Assembly (NCBI GenBank): GCA_029983755.1
Contig: JASBYX010000032.1
Span: 1-19,004 of the forward strand
From: Anaerovoracaceae bacterium
Lineage (GTDB): Bacteria > Bacillota > Clostridia > Peptostreptococcales > Anaerovoracaceae
Reading direction: 5' to 3'
DNA length: 19,004 nt
The notes under the pieces were generated by a model. That model ran no database searches, was not told the origin of the DNA, and saw nothing but the letters and a program-made list of their open reading frames with translations. Shown in pieces: positions 1-7,905 of the stretch; the first letter of the stretch is position 1, and every line of letters starts with the position of its first letter. The position numbers and the translations under genes are program-made.

Positions 1-2
1 GA

Positions 3-122
3 CGATTCAACCTGCATAAAACGAACGCTGCGAATGAGGAGCTGGTTATCAGTCTACTTTACGGACGCGAAGTCCAAGAAAGGAAACCGATATACCGATT
101 GCTCCATCATTATACAGCTTAA
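3..122 (+). CDS. Possible C-terminal end of an upstream protein (partial)
   Basis: An open frame enters from the left edge and ends at TAA 120-122, giving about 39 residues that close with GREVQERKPIYRLL followed by HHYTA. The residue mix (charged, leucine-rich) looks like a real protein tail, but I do not recognise the family. A second frame on the same strand (from base 1 to the TAA at 136-138) is also open, so frame alone does not prove coding. A perfect hairpin at 138-160 lies just beyond both stops, which fits the end of a gene. It could instead be untranslated leader of the next gene. Confidence 0.3.
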   Translation, partial: RFNLHKTNAANEELVISLLYGREVQERKPIYRLLHHYTA

Positions 123-137
123 GCAACAAGATGGATA

Positions 138-160
138 ATTCCTTACTGGCTGTAAGGAAT
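138..160 (+). terminator. Perfect 9-bp hairpin, weak terminator or leader stem
   Basis: ATTCCTTAC at 138-146 pairs exactly with GTAAGGAAT at 152-160 around the loop TGGCT. It lies between the putative upstream stop and the NlpC/P60 gene. No T-run follows (ATTAACC does), so it is a poor intrinsic terminator and may be a 5' leader stem. A weak promoter-like pair, TATACA 111-116 and GATAAT 134-139 with 17 bp between them, overlaps its left edge. Confidence 0.4.
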
Positions 161-197
161 ATTAACCATAAATATATTGTAGTAGAAAGGATTTATG

Positions 198-1373
198 ATG
201 AGTGAATCATTTAGTAAACGGAAGAATAGATATGCTGTCATAGGGGGAGTTCTTATAGCGCTGTTGCTATTCATGACAGTTATGGTCTATTCATCAAAAG
301 CTTATGCAAGCGAGGAATATTGGGCGGTTCAAGCCGGGGGGAAGACGCTGGCAGTTGTCAGCTCTGAAAGCGAAGCCGAGAAGGTTATAGATGGTGTTAA
401 GAAGGCATATGTAACCGAGGGAGCTAAGGTTGAATCGATTAAAGTTGATAAAGATTTTAAGGCAGTTAATCAGAGATTCAAGGACGGTAAGGCACCTAGA
501 ATCGTTTCTTCAGACAAAGCTGTAGAGACAATCAAGAAAGGCGCTAAGGAAGCCCAGAAGTATCAGGTTAAGGATGGAGATACCACTTGGGATATAGCAT
601 CATCCAATAATCTGGGATACGAAGAGCTGATTTCCATGAATAAGGGAATGAACCCGGAGAATATCATGCCGGGGGATGAACTTACAATCGAGAAGGAAGT
701 TCCTTATGTAAATGTTACAACTGTGGAAGTTCTCAACAGGACAGAAGCAATTGCACCTGAAGTAAAGTACGAAGATACTGACGAGCTGTACGAAGGTGAG
801 ACAAAGGTTAAACAGGAAGGCGCTGAAGGAAGCAAGGATCTGACACTGAGACAGACAACAGTTAACGGTGCAATCCAGAGCAGTGAGACAATTAAAGAGA
901 ACGTGACTAAGGAGGCTACTCCTCAGATCGTTCTAAGAGGTACTAAGGCTAGACCTCAGGCAGCAGCTGGTGGTGGTAGCTACAGCGGTGGGTCATCCTA
1001 TTCAGTTCCAAGTGGAGCAGGATACTCAGGTTCAGGAGCTTCAATCGCTGCTTATGCAACACAATTTGTAGGTTATCCTTATGTTTGGGGAGGATCAAAC
1101 CTGAGCACAGGTGTTGACTGCGGCGGATTCGTAGTTGCAGTGTATAGAGGAATGGGATATAATATCGGTAGATCCTTTGCATCATACGGAAGAACAGTTC
1201 CTGTATCAGCTATGCAGCCTGGAGACATCATCCACTATGGATCACACGTTTCTATATACATCGGTGGTGGCCAAGAGATACATGCTTTGAACCCTAATGT
1301 TGGTGTAGTAATCACAGGACTTGGTGGAGCGTGTGTTGGACCTATCCAGCAGGTTATAAGAATTGTCGAGTAA
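198..1373 (+). CDS. Secreted LysM-G5-NlpC/P60 peptidoglycan hydrolase
   Basis: This is a cell-wall endopeptidase expected to act outside the membrane on peptide stems. Counting from the ATG at 195, residues about 13-38 form a hydrophobic signal peptide or anchor ending in SKAYASEE. A LysM domain (YQVKDGDTTWDIA to PGDELTI, about 124-166) should bind glycan. A G5-like beta region follows (about 168-252), then a Gly/Ser-rich linker and a C-terminal NlpC/P60 domain. The catalytic set is visible: Cys309 in VDCGGF, His351 in GSHVSIY and His363 in EIHALN. The ATG at 198 is preferred because AAAGG at 186-190 lies 7 bases before it; the ATG at 195 is only 4 bases away. The gene ends in its own strong terminator and appears monocistronic. 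The substrate bond is inferred from the family. Confidence 0.9.
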   Translation: MSESFSKRKNRYAVIGGVLIALLLFMTVMVYSSKAYASEEYWAVQAGGKTLAVVSSESEAEKVIDGVKKAYVTEGAKVESIKVDKDFKAVNQRFKDGKAPRIVSSDKAVETIKKGAKEAQKYQVKDGDTTWDIASSNNLGYEELISMNKGMNPENIMPGDELTIEKEVPYVNVTTVEVLNRTEAIAPEVKYEDTDELYEGETKVKQEGAEGSKDLTLRQTTVNGAIQSSETIKENVTKEATPQIVLRGTKARPQAAAGGGSYSGGSSYSVPSGAGYSGSGASIAAYATQFVGYPYVWGGSNLSTGVDCGGFVVAVYRGMGYNIGRSFASYGRTVPVSAMQPGDIIHYGSHVSIYIGGGQEIHALNPNVGVVITGLGGACVGPIQQVIRIVE

Positions 1374-1474
1374 TAAGTTGCATAAGCACTTGTATGTTTG
1401 AGACAAAGTAAAGACAACATTACACGACAGTATCAAACTAGAAATTAACACATACAAATCAATACTATTATCAC

Positions 1475-1504
1475 AAAACTAGCAGCCATCAGGCTGCTAG
1501 TTTT
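1475..1504 (+). terminator. Intrinsic terminator after the NlpC/P60 gene
   Basis: AAAACTAGCAGCC at 1475-1487 pairs perfectly over 13 bp with 1492-1504 around an ATCA loop. The 3' arm ends in TTTT followed by GTATT. The stem also ends in T on the opposite strand, so it could work in both directions. The 100 bases between the gene's stop and this stem hold nothing I recognise. Confidence 0.9.
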
Positions 1505-1537
1505 GTATTAATGTAGTTACTATAATCAAAATCAAAA

Positions 1538-1564
1538 CCCCCTCCGGCATAAGGCTGGAGGGGG
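1538..1564 (-). terminator. Intrinsic terminator of the PHP gene
   Basis: CCCCCTCC at 1538-1545 pairs with GGAGGGGG at 1557-1564, and the stem extends inward by three pairs (one a G-U wobble) to a 5-base loop. On the minus strand the stem is followed by TTTTGATTTTG, a U-rich tail. It lies 30 bases after the PHP stop, so it terminates that minus-strand gene. Confidence 0.9.
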
Positions 1565-1595
1565 TGCCGTTATAGACTCAAATCTGAGTATTAAA

Positions 1596-2381
1596 CTAAT
1601 CTGTGAGAGCCAAGTACTTCATCATACTCCTGAAAGGAGAAAACAAAACACCAAGAGCTCTGTTATAAGATCGGAATCCATAAGTGGCAAATACTGAATT
1701 CCTCTTCACATGCTTTCTGAGGAACTCCCTTTCCTGTCCACCAAAGTTTTCGATTCCATCGTTTCTGATCGCATCAATCATATCATTATTACAGTTAATG
1801 GGACGATTAAAGTCGGTGAAAGCACTACCAACATACTCTGACTTATGAGAATCCGAACCGCCGGTACAAGGTAGTCCCAGTCTCGTAGCACATGTAATCG
1901 CCGCCTGATTAGCAATTTTAGTTTCGCAGGTGTTGAAACCTTCAAAGAAGTCGCACATATTCAACACATCTGAGCCTCTCATCAGCTTGTTGCAAAACAT
2001 AGCACTGGAGCTCTTGGCTCCAAAAGGATGAGCAGGTCCAAGTACGCCTCCGTTCTTGTGAACAACCTCAGTTAGAGCTTCATAAGACATGCCTCTGATC
2101 TGCAGAACCTGTAGCTCCACATCATCGGGCATAATCACAATGAAATGCCCTGCATCGCAAGTATCGTACTCCACCCCCATTAGAACGGTGAAGTCTTCAA
2201 CTGCCTTGTCCACACCCTTTAGGTTAGATCGCCAATGACGATAACCCTTATAGGAATCGTGGTCAGTGACAAGCATGCCGTCAAAACCCTTAGATTTCAA
2301 AATCTTAATGTAATCTCTGATGGAAATTTTCGCGTCGATAGAACCTTCTTTAGTATGACAGTGCATATCAAATCTCGGCAA
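1596..2381 (-). CDS. PHP-domain metal-dependent phosphoesterase
   Basis: The protein has 261 residues and is probably cytosolic. PHP-family metal-ligand motifs appear in order: HCH (His7, His9), TDHD (Asp40, His41), GVEYD (Glu71), PAHPFG (His118) and GSDSH (Asp177, His179). The family hydrolyses phosphoesters with a two- or three-metal centre; members include histidinol phosphatase and the nucleoside 3',5'-bisphosphate phosphatase YciV/TrpH. The actual substrate cannot be told. The start is TTG at 2381: AAGGGGG lies about 8 bases upstream, while the first ATG (codon 6) is too far from it. The gene is transcribed alone, divergent from the oxidoreductase gene, and ends in a strong terminator. 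A role in nucleotide or signal-molecule turnover is inference. Confidence 0.88.
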   Translation of the reverse strand: MPRFDMHCHTKEGSIDAKISIRDYIKILKSKGFDGMLVTDHDSYKGYRHWRSNLKGVDKAVEDFTVLMGVEYDTCDAGHFIVIMPDDVELQVLQIRGMSYEALTEVVHKNGGVLGPAHPFGAKSSSAMFCNKLMRGSDVLNMCDFFEGFNTCETKIANQAAITCATRLGLPCTGGSDSHKSEYVGSAFTDFNRPINCNNDMIDAIRNDGIENFGGQEREFLRKHVKRNSVFATYGFRSYNRALGVLFSPFRSMMKYLALTD

Positions 2382-2423
2382 TTTATCGACCCCCTTTCTC
2401 CCTAGTTACTTTAACCTACACCC

Positions 2424-2451
2424 ATTATATACCCACTCAGGTCAAAATCAA
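2424..2451 (-). promoter_or_regulatory. Sigma-A-type promoter of the PHP gene
   Basis: Read on the minus strand, TTGATT (2446-2451) and a perfect TATAAT (2424-2429) are separated by 16 bp. Transcription would begin near 2417, giving a leader of about 36 bases before the TTG start. Confidence 0.65.
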
Positions 2452-2512
2452 GCTATATATAGTAATTTTTTGCAAGTATTCCCAAAATTGTATACACACT
2501 TTTTTGAAAAAA

Positions 2513-2521
2513 TGTTATAAT
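2513..2521 (+). promoter_or_regulatory. Extended -10 promoter for the oxidoreductase/FprA unit
   Basis: TG at 2513-2514, one base, then TATAAT at 2516-2521 gives a perfect extended -10 element. No good -35 hexamer sits 17 bp upstream, which is acceptable for this promoter class. Transcription would begin near 2528, about 58 bases before the ATG. Confidence 0.6.
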
Positions 2522-2585
2522 AACCGTGATATAGTTTAAGAAATAAGAAAGAAAGACGAAGGATAATCCGGAGAAGAAATCAGAG

Positions 2586-3188
2586 ATGGAAGATAGCTTA
2601 AGACTTTTGTTTGTAGATGCCTGTCTGCGTGGAGGTGAATCCCGTACAATCGAAGTAGCAGAGCACCTAGTGAAGGTATTTTGTGAGAAGAAGAAGCGAG
2701 AAGGAACCCAGGTTTCTGTTGAGAGGGTGGATCTTTCCAATGGGGATTTTAAACCTTTGAATGGGGAAGACGTAGTTTTTAGAGATTCTCTGACGAGGGA
2801 AGGGAACTATGATCACAGAATATTTGACGGTGCCAAGCAGCTTGCGAGAGCGGATGTCCTTGTGATTGCTGCTCCTTGTTGGGATCTTTCCTTTCCTGCT
2901 ATGCTTAAGGTCTACATTGAGAATATGGTGGTTTACGGGCTGACCTTCACAACTGAAGATGACTGGTTCAAGGGGCTTTGCCATGTAGATCAGACTTTTT
3001 ATGTTTCCACAAGCGGCGGAGATATATCTAGGCAGCAGTGGGGATTGAAATATATTAGGGAGATCGCAGGGATGCTTGGGCTTGGATCTGTGAAGGAGTA
3101 CATGGCCGGGCGCATGGATATTGACGGGGAAAACCCGGAGGGAATTATACAGAAGCTTAAAGATGAGATTTCATCGGATTTTGAGTGA
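2586..3188 (+). CDS. Flavodoxin-fold NAD(P)H-dependent oxidoreductase
   Basis: The protein has 200 residues and resembles the Flavodoxin_2/azoreductase group, which binds FMN and passes electrons from NAD(P)H to quinones, azo compounds or partner proteins. The N-terminal strand and loop LLFVDACLRGGESRT matches the FMN phosphate loop of these clostridial proteins. APCWDLSFPAMLK, followed by YIENM, is the family's characteristic isoalloxazine-side motif. STSGGD near residue 140 corresponds to a second FMN loop. The GGAG motif lies about 12 bases before the ATG, slightly far. The flavodiiron gene follows after 68 bases with no convincing terminator, so the two probably share a transcript. A role as reductase for the flavodiiron protein is inference; a stand-alone quinone or azo reductase is the alternative. 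Confidence 0.82.
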   Translation: MEDSLRLLFVDACLRGGESRTIEVAEHLVKVFCEKKKREGTQVSVERVDLSNGDFKPLNGEDVVFRDSLTREGNYDHRIFDGAKQLARADVLVIAAPCWDLSFPAMLKVYIENMVVYGLTFTTEDDWFKGLCHVDQTFYVSTSGGDISRQQWGLKYIREIAGMLGLGSVKEYMAGRMDIDGENPEGIIQKLKDEISSDFE

Positions 3189-3256
3189 TTCTCGTCTCGC
3201 TGATTGGTTCATTTTGAATCGCTGTTGGATTTTTATTTAAGAGAGGATAATGGTTT

Positions 3257-4453
3257 ATGATGAAGAAGATTAAGAACAACGTTTATTGGGTTGGAAAGAT
3301 TGATTGGGAACTTGAGTGGTTCCATGGACACGATTACAGCATTAACAAGGGTTCAAGCCAGAATGCTTATCTGATAAGGGAAGAGAAGACTGTGCTCATG
3401 GACACTGTTTGGGCTCCCCATAAGAACGAATTTGTTGAGAATTTGAAGAAGGAAATTGATTTAAAGGAAATAGATTATATCATCGCTCATCACGGGGAAG
3501 TGGACCACAGCGGATCCCTTGAGGCGATTATTTCTGAGATTCCTGATGTTCCTATTTACTGCACATCAAACTGTGTCAAATCTCTTGTAGGGCAGTATCA
3601 TCACCCTGAATGGAATTTCCACGTTGTGAAGACAGGGGATGAGCTTGATATAGGTAATGGCAAGAAGCTGAAATTCATCGAAATGAGAATGCTACACTGG
3701 CCTGACAGCATGGCGACATTTATGACGGAGGATAATATTTTGTTCTCCATGGACGTTTTCGGGCAGCATTATGCAGTTGAGGAGATGTTTGATGATAAGG
3801 CTAACCAGTGCGATATGTGGTCTGAGGCCATGAAGTATTACGCTAACATAATCAACACCTTTTCACCTATGTGCAAGATGAAGATGGCGGAGCTTGAGAA
3901 GATGAATCTTCCTATCGAGATGATTTGCCCTTCCCACGGTGCAATTTGGAGGACTCAGGTGTCTGAGATTATGGAAGCGTACAAGAAGTGGTGCGATAGC
4001 TATCAGGAGGATCAGATCACCGTGGTTTACGATACTATGTGGGACGGGACTAAGAAGCTGGCTCATAGGATTGCTCAGACTTTGAAGGAGGAGAGCCCTG
4101 ATTCGGTGGTTAAGATTTATAATATTTCTCAGTTCGACAAGAATGACATAATGACTGAGGTTTTCAAGTCTAAGGCGATTGCTCTCGGTTCGCCGACGGT
4201 AGCACAAAACATGTTGTCTTCCGTAGGTGGGTGGATCGAGTTTCTGAAGGAGTGCCGTTTCAAGGGGAAGAAGGCCGGTGTCTTTGGATGCTACGGTTGG
4301 TCAGGTGAGGCATGCGATCTTCTCAGGAAGAATTTGACGGAATGCGGGTTTGAAGTCATCGAGGCTCAGGCTAAGTGCAACTGGAATCCTAAGGAGGAGA
4401 ACTTCGAGGATGCTGATAACATGGCCAGGGAGCTTGTGGCGGCCTGCAAGTGA
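3257..4453 (+). CDS. fprA: A-type flavodiiron protein (O2/NO reductase)
   Basis: The length of 398 residues matches the two-domain core of flavodiiron proteins. The N-terminal beta-lactamase-like domain keeps the full diiron ligand set: HGEVDH (His79, Glu81, Asp83, His84), His147 in MLHWPDS, Asp166 in SMDVFG and His227 in CPSHGAIW. A C-terminal flavodoxin domain starts near residue 254, with an FMN phosphate loop around YDTMWDGTKKLA. The family reduces O2 to water or NO to N2O and protects anaerobes; FprA-type enzymes in acetogens and clostridia mostly handle O2. No rubredoxin domain is fused, so electrons must come from a partner, possibly the upstream oxidoreductase. Start choice: GAGAGG precedes the tandem ATGATG at 3257 and 3260, and either may serve. 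Confidence 0.95.
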   Translation: MMKKIKNNVYWVGKIDWELEWFHGHDYSINKGSSQNAYLIREEKTVLMDTVWAPHKNEFVENLKKEIDLKEIDYIIAHHGEVDHSGSLEAIISEIPDVPIYCTSNCVKSLVGQYHHPEWNFHVVKTGDELDIGNGKKLKFIEMRMLHWPDSMATFMTEDNILFSMDVFGQHYAVEEMFDDKANQCDMWSEAMKYYANIINTFSPMCKMKMAELEKMNLPIEMICPSHGAIWRTQVSEIMEAYKKWCDSYQEDQITVVYDTMWDGTKKLAHRIAQTLKEESPDSVVKIYNISQFDKNDIMTEVFKSKAIALGSPTVAQNMLSSVGGWIEFLKECRFKGKKAGVFGCYGWSGEACDLLRKNLTECGFEVIEAQAKCNWNPKEENFEDADNMARELVAACK

Positions 4454-4495
4454 TTTGAACAAAGGCATTTAAGCATGTAAGCTTGCAAGTCATTA

Positions 4496-4529
4496 GATCA
4501 AACAGAGCCGGTTTTGATCAGAGATCAAA
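4496..4529. repeat. Three alternating copies of GATCAAA/TTTGATC
   Basis: GATCAAA (4496-4502), TTTGATC (4513-4519) and GATCAAA (4523-4529) can form two mutually exclusive 7-bp hairpins, one with a 10-base loop and one with the 3-base loop AGA. They lie after the fprA stop and before the terminator. The function is unknown; they may protect the 3' end or simply be an AT-rich spacer. Confidence 0.6.
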
Positions 4530-4562
4530 TATGACAATTTAAATCAAAAAATTCTAATAAAG

Positions 4563-4608
4563 AAAGCCTTGTGTAGGTATCTGATGGCAGATCCTAACGC
4601 AAGGCTTT
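4563..4608. terminator. Bidirectional terminator between fprA and the YtcJ-like gene
   Basis: AAAGCCTT at 4563-4570 pairs with AAGGCTTT at 4601-4608. The stem continues inward with some interruptions, including ATCTG and CAGAT. The plus strand is followed by TTGAATTG. The minus strand is followed by CTTTATTAGAA and then a T-run. It separates two convergent genes. Confidence 0.85.
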
Positions 4609-4635
4609 TGAATTGACTTATTTGATTTATTTGAT

Positions 4636-6243
4636 TTATCCGAAGACTTTTTCCCCAGCAAGGTAGGTTGAAACAATAGGGATGTCTTTAAGCTTAAGAG
4701 GATCTTCCTCAAATGGATCCATGCCCAGAACGACGAAATCAGCTAAATATCCTGATTTTACCAGCCCTTTCTCCTTCTCTTCGAAACTTGCAATAGCTCC
4801 GTTATATGTGTACGAATCAAGAGCTTCTTTTACTGTAAATGCTTCATCAGGAAGGTAGGGACCAATGTGATCCGATAGAGTCTTTCGGGTTACAGCGCAC
4901 TGTATTCCTGCCATGGCATTTGGCATCTCCACAGGGCAGTCAGTGCCGTTGGAGACAATGCATCCGTTTTTGAGAAGAGTCTTCCAGGAATAGCTAGTGG
5001 AAGCTCTCTCTTTGCCCACCAGCTTCTCCACGATATGGATGTCGTAGTCCAGGAAAATACTTTGGGCGTAAATGTGCATCTTCATCTCTGCGAGGCGTTT
5101 CAGCTGATCCGGTCTTGTGATCTGACAATGAACTACCCCGTGACGAGGATCCTTACGTGGATGCTCTTTAAGAGCGTTCTCCACAGCATTTAAGATGAAG
5201 TCCATGGTTTTGTCCCCTATTGTGTGTATGGCAACTTGCATGTTGTTTTTGTTTGCATAGCTGACCATTTCCATCATTTCTTCTTGGGAGAAGATTGGGA
5301 TGCCACTTGTAGAAGGATCGTCGGTGTAAGGTTTGCTAAGGTAAGCTGTGCGAGCTCCCAGAGATCCGTCACCTAGCATTTTAAGTGGCCCGATTTTGAA
5401 AAATTCTGTTCCGGCCCCTGTAACGCAGCCGGACTCAACAAATCCTTTGAGATCATCAAGATTGGTGAAATTGCTTTGTTGATAAACTCTTACAGACAGC
5501 TCTCCATCCTTCTCAAGCTCTTTATATGCATCGTTCACTGTTTCCCAAGGAACAGTTCGAAAAGCACTGTAGTCATCTGTCTGGCTGCTTGTGACACCGT
5601 AAGAATTTAGAGCTTTACAGGCGAGGCGTATCATATCTTTGATTTCATTTTTTTCAGGATTTGGAATCCTGCTCTCGATTAAATCCATCCCGTTATCATA
5701 GAATCGCCCATCAAGTTCGCCATTTTCCATACCAATTCTTCCACCTTCAGGGGGCTTTGTGTCCTCAGTTACCCCACATATTTGCAGTGCTTTGGAGTTT
5801 ACGACCAGGCAATGCCCACAGCACCTTGTGGCTACAACAGGATATTCGGTGGAAACCTCATCCAGGTCATATCTGTTTGGCATTCTGTCTGTGTCGGAGA
5901 AGTAGTCCTGATTCCATCCTCTGCCGCAAATCCATTTGCCGCCTCTTTTGCTTCCTTCAGCTGCAAAACGCTTCAGTTCATCTATAACGGATTTTAGGCT
6001 GCCTGTGTGCTCGTTCAGCGGTGCCATAGAAAGGGCAAGGCCATAGTTAAGTAGGTGCATATGGCTGTCGTTGAAGCCGGAACATACGAACTTACCCTCA
6101 AGATCCATGGTGGAATCGCAATTCAATTCTTCACCTTGGGCATTTGAACCGACGAATATAAACTTTCCATCTTCAACAGCAAAAGCTTCCATGAGAGGAA
6201 GCTCACCTGTGTATACTTTTGCATTTTTGTATAATACCTTCAT
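4636..6243 (-). CDS. YtcJ-like metal-dependent amidohydrolase
   Basis: The protein has 535 residues and belongs to the Amidohydro_3 group of the amidohydrolase superfamily, which hydrolyses C-N bonds in varied small molecules. Metal-site motifs are present: NDSHMH (His61, His63), a probable carboxylated lysine in GPLKMLGDG (Lys288), His340 in VAIHTIGD, His372 in VVHCQ and Asp435 in NGTDCPVE. The C-terminal GYLADFVVLG is the returning beta-sandwich segment. The substrate is unknown. It lies 64 bases downstream of the symporter gene on the same strand, which suggests uptake and breakdown of one compound, by inference. Oddly, the strong AAAGGAGAG upstream is followed by ATG GTT TAG (6279-6271), and the gene's own ATG has no Shine-Dalgarno sequence. 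Confidence 0.88.
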   Translation of the reverse strand: MKVLYKNAKVYTGELPLMEAFAVEDGKFIFVGSNAQGEELNCDSTMDLEGKFVCSGFNDSHMHLLNYGLALSMAPLNEHTGSLKSVIDELKRFAAEGSKRGGKWICGRGWNQDYFSDTDRMPNRYDLDEVSTEYPVVATRCCGHCLVVNSKALQICGVTEDTKPPEGGRIGMENGELDGRFYDNGMDLIESRIPNPEKNEIKDMIRLACKALNSYGVTSSQTDDYSAFRTVPWETVNDAYKELEKDGELSVRVYQQSNFTNLDDLKGFVESGCVTGAGTEFFKIGPLKMLGDGSLGARTAYLSKPYTDDPSTSGIPIFSQEEMMEMVSYANKNNMQVAIHTIGDKTMDFILNAVENALKEHPRKDPRHGVVHCQITRPDQLKRLAEMKMHIYAQSIFLDYDIHIVEKLVGKERASTSYSWKTLLKNGCIVSNGTDCPVEMPNAMAGIQCAVTRKTLSDHIGPYLPDEAFTVKEALDSYTYNGAIASFEEKEKGLVKSGYLADFVVLGMDPFEEDPLKLKDIPIVSTYLAGEKVFG

Positions 6244-6270
6244 TGCATCAATTGTATGATAAGGCAGTTG

Positions 6271-6290
6271 CTAAACCATACTCTCCTTTC
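6271..6290 (-). promoter_or_regulatory. Strong RBS leading into a two-codon minimal ORF
   Basis: On the minus strand GAAAGGAGAG (6290-6281) is followed directly by ATG GTT TAG (6279-6271). The YtcJ-like start at 6243 lies 27 bases beyond this stop and has no RBS of its own. Possible readings are translational reinitiation, a stalling mini-ORF, or a small indel that disconnected the original start. Confidence 0.55.
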
Positions 6291-6307
6291 TTGCAAAATA
6301 ATATCTT

Positions 6308-7786
6308 TTAATCCTCGTAGAACAGCTTCGCATTCTCATCAATCTTACCGATTCCCATATATCTTGCCTTGTAGTCTTTTAAAAGGGTAAGATAATCATT
6401 TGACAAAACCATGATAACAAAGACGTTCACAAAGGTTGGTATCGCAGATGTTATGTCGACAACAGTCCATATGAATCCTTGGTTATTTGTCTGTACAAGG
6501 TATATAGTCCACAGCATTGCAGGAAGTGCACGGGTGATCCAGAAAACCTTCATAAGAATATCAAATGACTTGGCCCCATTCTTGTTTAAATGCTGTAGTA
6601 CGGCGATATAATAGGTGAACCATCCACCTGAAGTTGTAACTGTGAATATTACCATAATAATTGCAAGAAGAACAGATCCGTAGGTTCCAAAACCCTCAGA
6701 AAAAGCTGTCTGCGCAAGAGTTCCACCGTTTGTACCATCTGTCCACGCACCGCTCAATATTACAGAAAGTCCTGTGATTGAACATACGATAAAGGTGTCA
6801 AAGAATGCCTCAAAAGAGCCCCACAGCCCTTGGGCAACAGGGTGGGGAGTCTCTGCAGAAGCGTGAATCATAGGTGATGTTCCCCAGCCGGCTTCATTTG
6901 AGTAAACAGAACGGGACATGCCTGTTCTGATTATTGCACTGACAGTTGCACCTGCGAAACCGCCTATAGCGGAAGTTCCGGTAAAAGCATCAGTAAAGAT
7001 CTGGGAGATTGCAGAGGGAACACTTTTGATATTCACGAATATCATAGCAAGACCCATAAGAAGATAGAGGATACTCATGAATGGAACAAGCTTAGAGAAT
7101 TTTGCGGCGATTCCCTTGGTTCCACCGGTTGTTGCAAGATAAGTGGCAACCATTATGATAAATCCCATGAGAATAATGGTGTTAACCTTGAAACCGGCAA
7201 TATTCAGGTTGTCTCTACCAATGGCACCTGCCAAAACCTGAGCCGCTGTAAGATTTGAAGATGAGATGAAGAATGTTGAGAAAATACCCAACCCGAATAT
7301 GAAGGCAAAAATTTTCCATATGCCTCCCCAATGGCGTTTTTCTCCGAGACCTCTTTCCATGTAGTATGTCGGACCACCATAGTAATCTCCATGCTCATTT
7401 CTGCTGCGATAAAAGACACCAAGAGTTACCTCAACCTGTTTGAGAATCATACCCAAAGAAGCACAGATCCACATCCAGAGGATGGCGCCTGGCCCACCGG
7501 CAGCTACTGCAGTAGCGACACCGGCGATATTTCCAAAACCTACAGTACCACCGATAGCAGTACAAATGGTTTCAAAAGGCGATAACTGACCCTTCTTGTT
7601 AGCTTGTTCCTTGTCCAGAGATTCCTTGGTGAAAAGACTTCCGGCGGTATGCTTCATAATGTGCCCGAAATGTCTGAACTGGAAAAAACCCGAAGCAATT
7701 GTGAAATAAATTCCTGTGGAGATCATAAGAATGATCAGTGGCAATCCCCACAAAACACCGACTAGCCAATCAAGTACCTTAATCAT
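6308..7786 (-). CDS. AGCS-family sodium/amino-acid symporter
   Basis: A 492-residue polytopic membrane protein of the alanine or glycine:cation symporter family, imported solutes being driven by the sodium gradient. Family landmarks include an N-terminal membrane segment (GLPLIILMISTGIYFTI), the conserved LSPFETICTAIGGTVGFGNIAGVA, the GGPGAILWMW segment, and YYGGPTYYMERGLG. About ten or eleven hydrophobic segments run through the protein. AGGAGG lies 6 bases before the ATG. The trpB2-type gene ends 119 bases upstream and the gap shows no convincing terminator, so it may be read from the T-box promoter. A weak internal candidate exists on the minus strand (TTGAAG 7881-7876, TATCTA 7858-7853). 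Alanine/glycine is the family default; tryptophan or a related amino acid is possible from context only. Confidence 0.92.
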   Translation of the reverse strand: MIKVLDWLVGVLWGLPLIILMISTGIYFTIASGFFQFRHFGHIMKHTAGSLFTKESLDKEQANKKGQLSPFETICTAIGGTVGFGNIAGVATAVAAGGPGAILWMWICASLGMILKQVEVTLGVFYRSRNEHGDYYGGPTYYMERGLGEKRHWGGIWKIFAFIFGLGIFSTFFISSSNLTAAQVLAGAIGRDNLNIAGFKVNTIILMGFIIMVATYLATTGGTKGIAAKFSKLVPFMSILYLLMGLAMIFVNIKSVPSAISQIFTDAFTGTSAIGGFAGATVSAIIRTGMSRSVYSNEAGWGTSPMIHASAETPHPVAQGLWGSFEAFFDTFIVCSITGLSVILSGAWTDGTNGGTLAQTAFSEGFGTYGSVLLAIIMVIFTVTTSGGWFTYYIAVLQHLNKNGAKSFDILMKVFWITRALPAMLWTIYLVQTNNQGFIWTVVDITSAIPTFVNVFVIMVLSNDYLTLLKDYKARYMGIGKIDENAKLFYED

Positions 7787-7905
7787 AACAGCCTCCTTTT
7801 GTTTAAGTGATGAATAAATCTCACTTTAGGTTTCAACACACTACATTCTTTTTAGATAACTTTAACACATTTGAACTTCAAGTCAATAAAATATAGGAAA
7901 TTTTT

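Noticed and set aside
1..194. c-di-AMP (ydaO) or other riboswitch before the NlpC/P60 gene
   Set aside because: The family link made this attractive, but conserved blocks such as the GGGGGACCCA-like core and CAGCTAACCTC were not found; only simple hairpins are visible.
3863..4207. 114-codon minus-strand reading frame
   Set aside because: It is antisense to the well-supported fprA flavodiiron gene and has no RBS or family features.
7787..7905. Terminator between trpB and the symporter gene
   Set aside because: The best stem is a 6-bp AAGTGA/TCACTT hairpin with a 10-base loop and no T-run, too weak to call.
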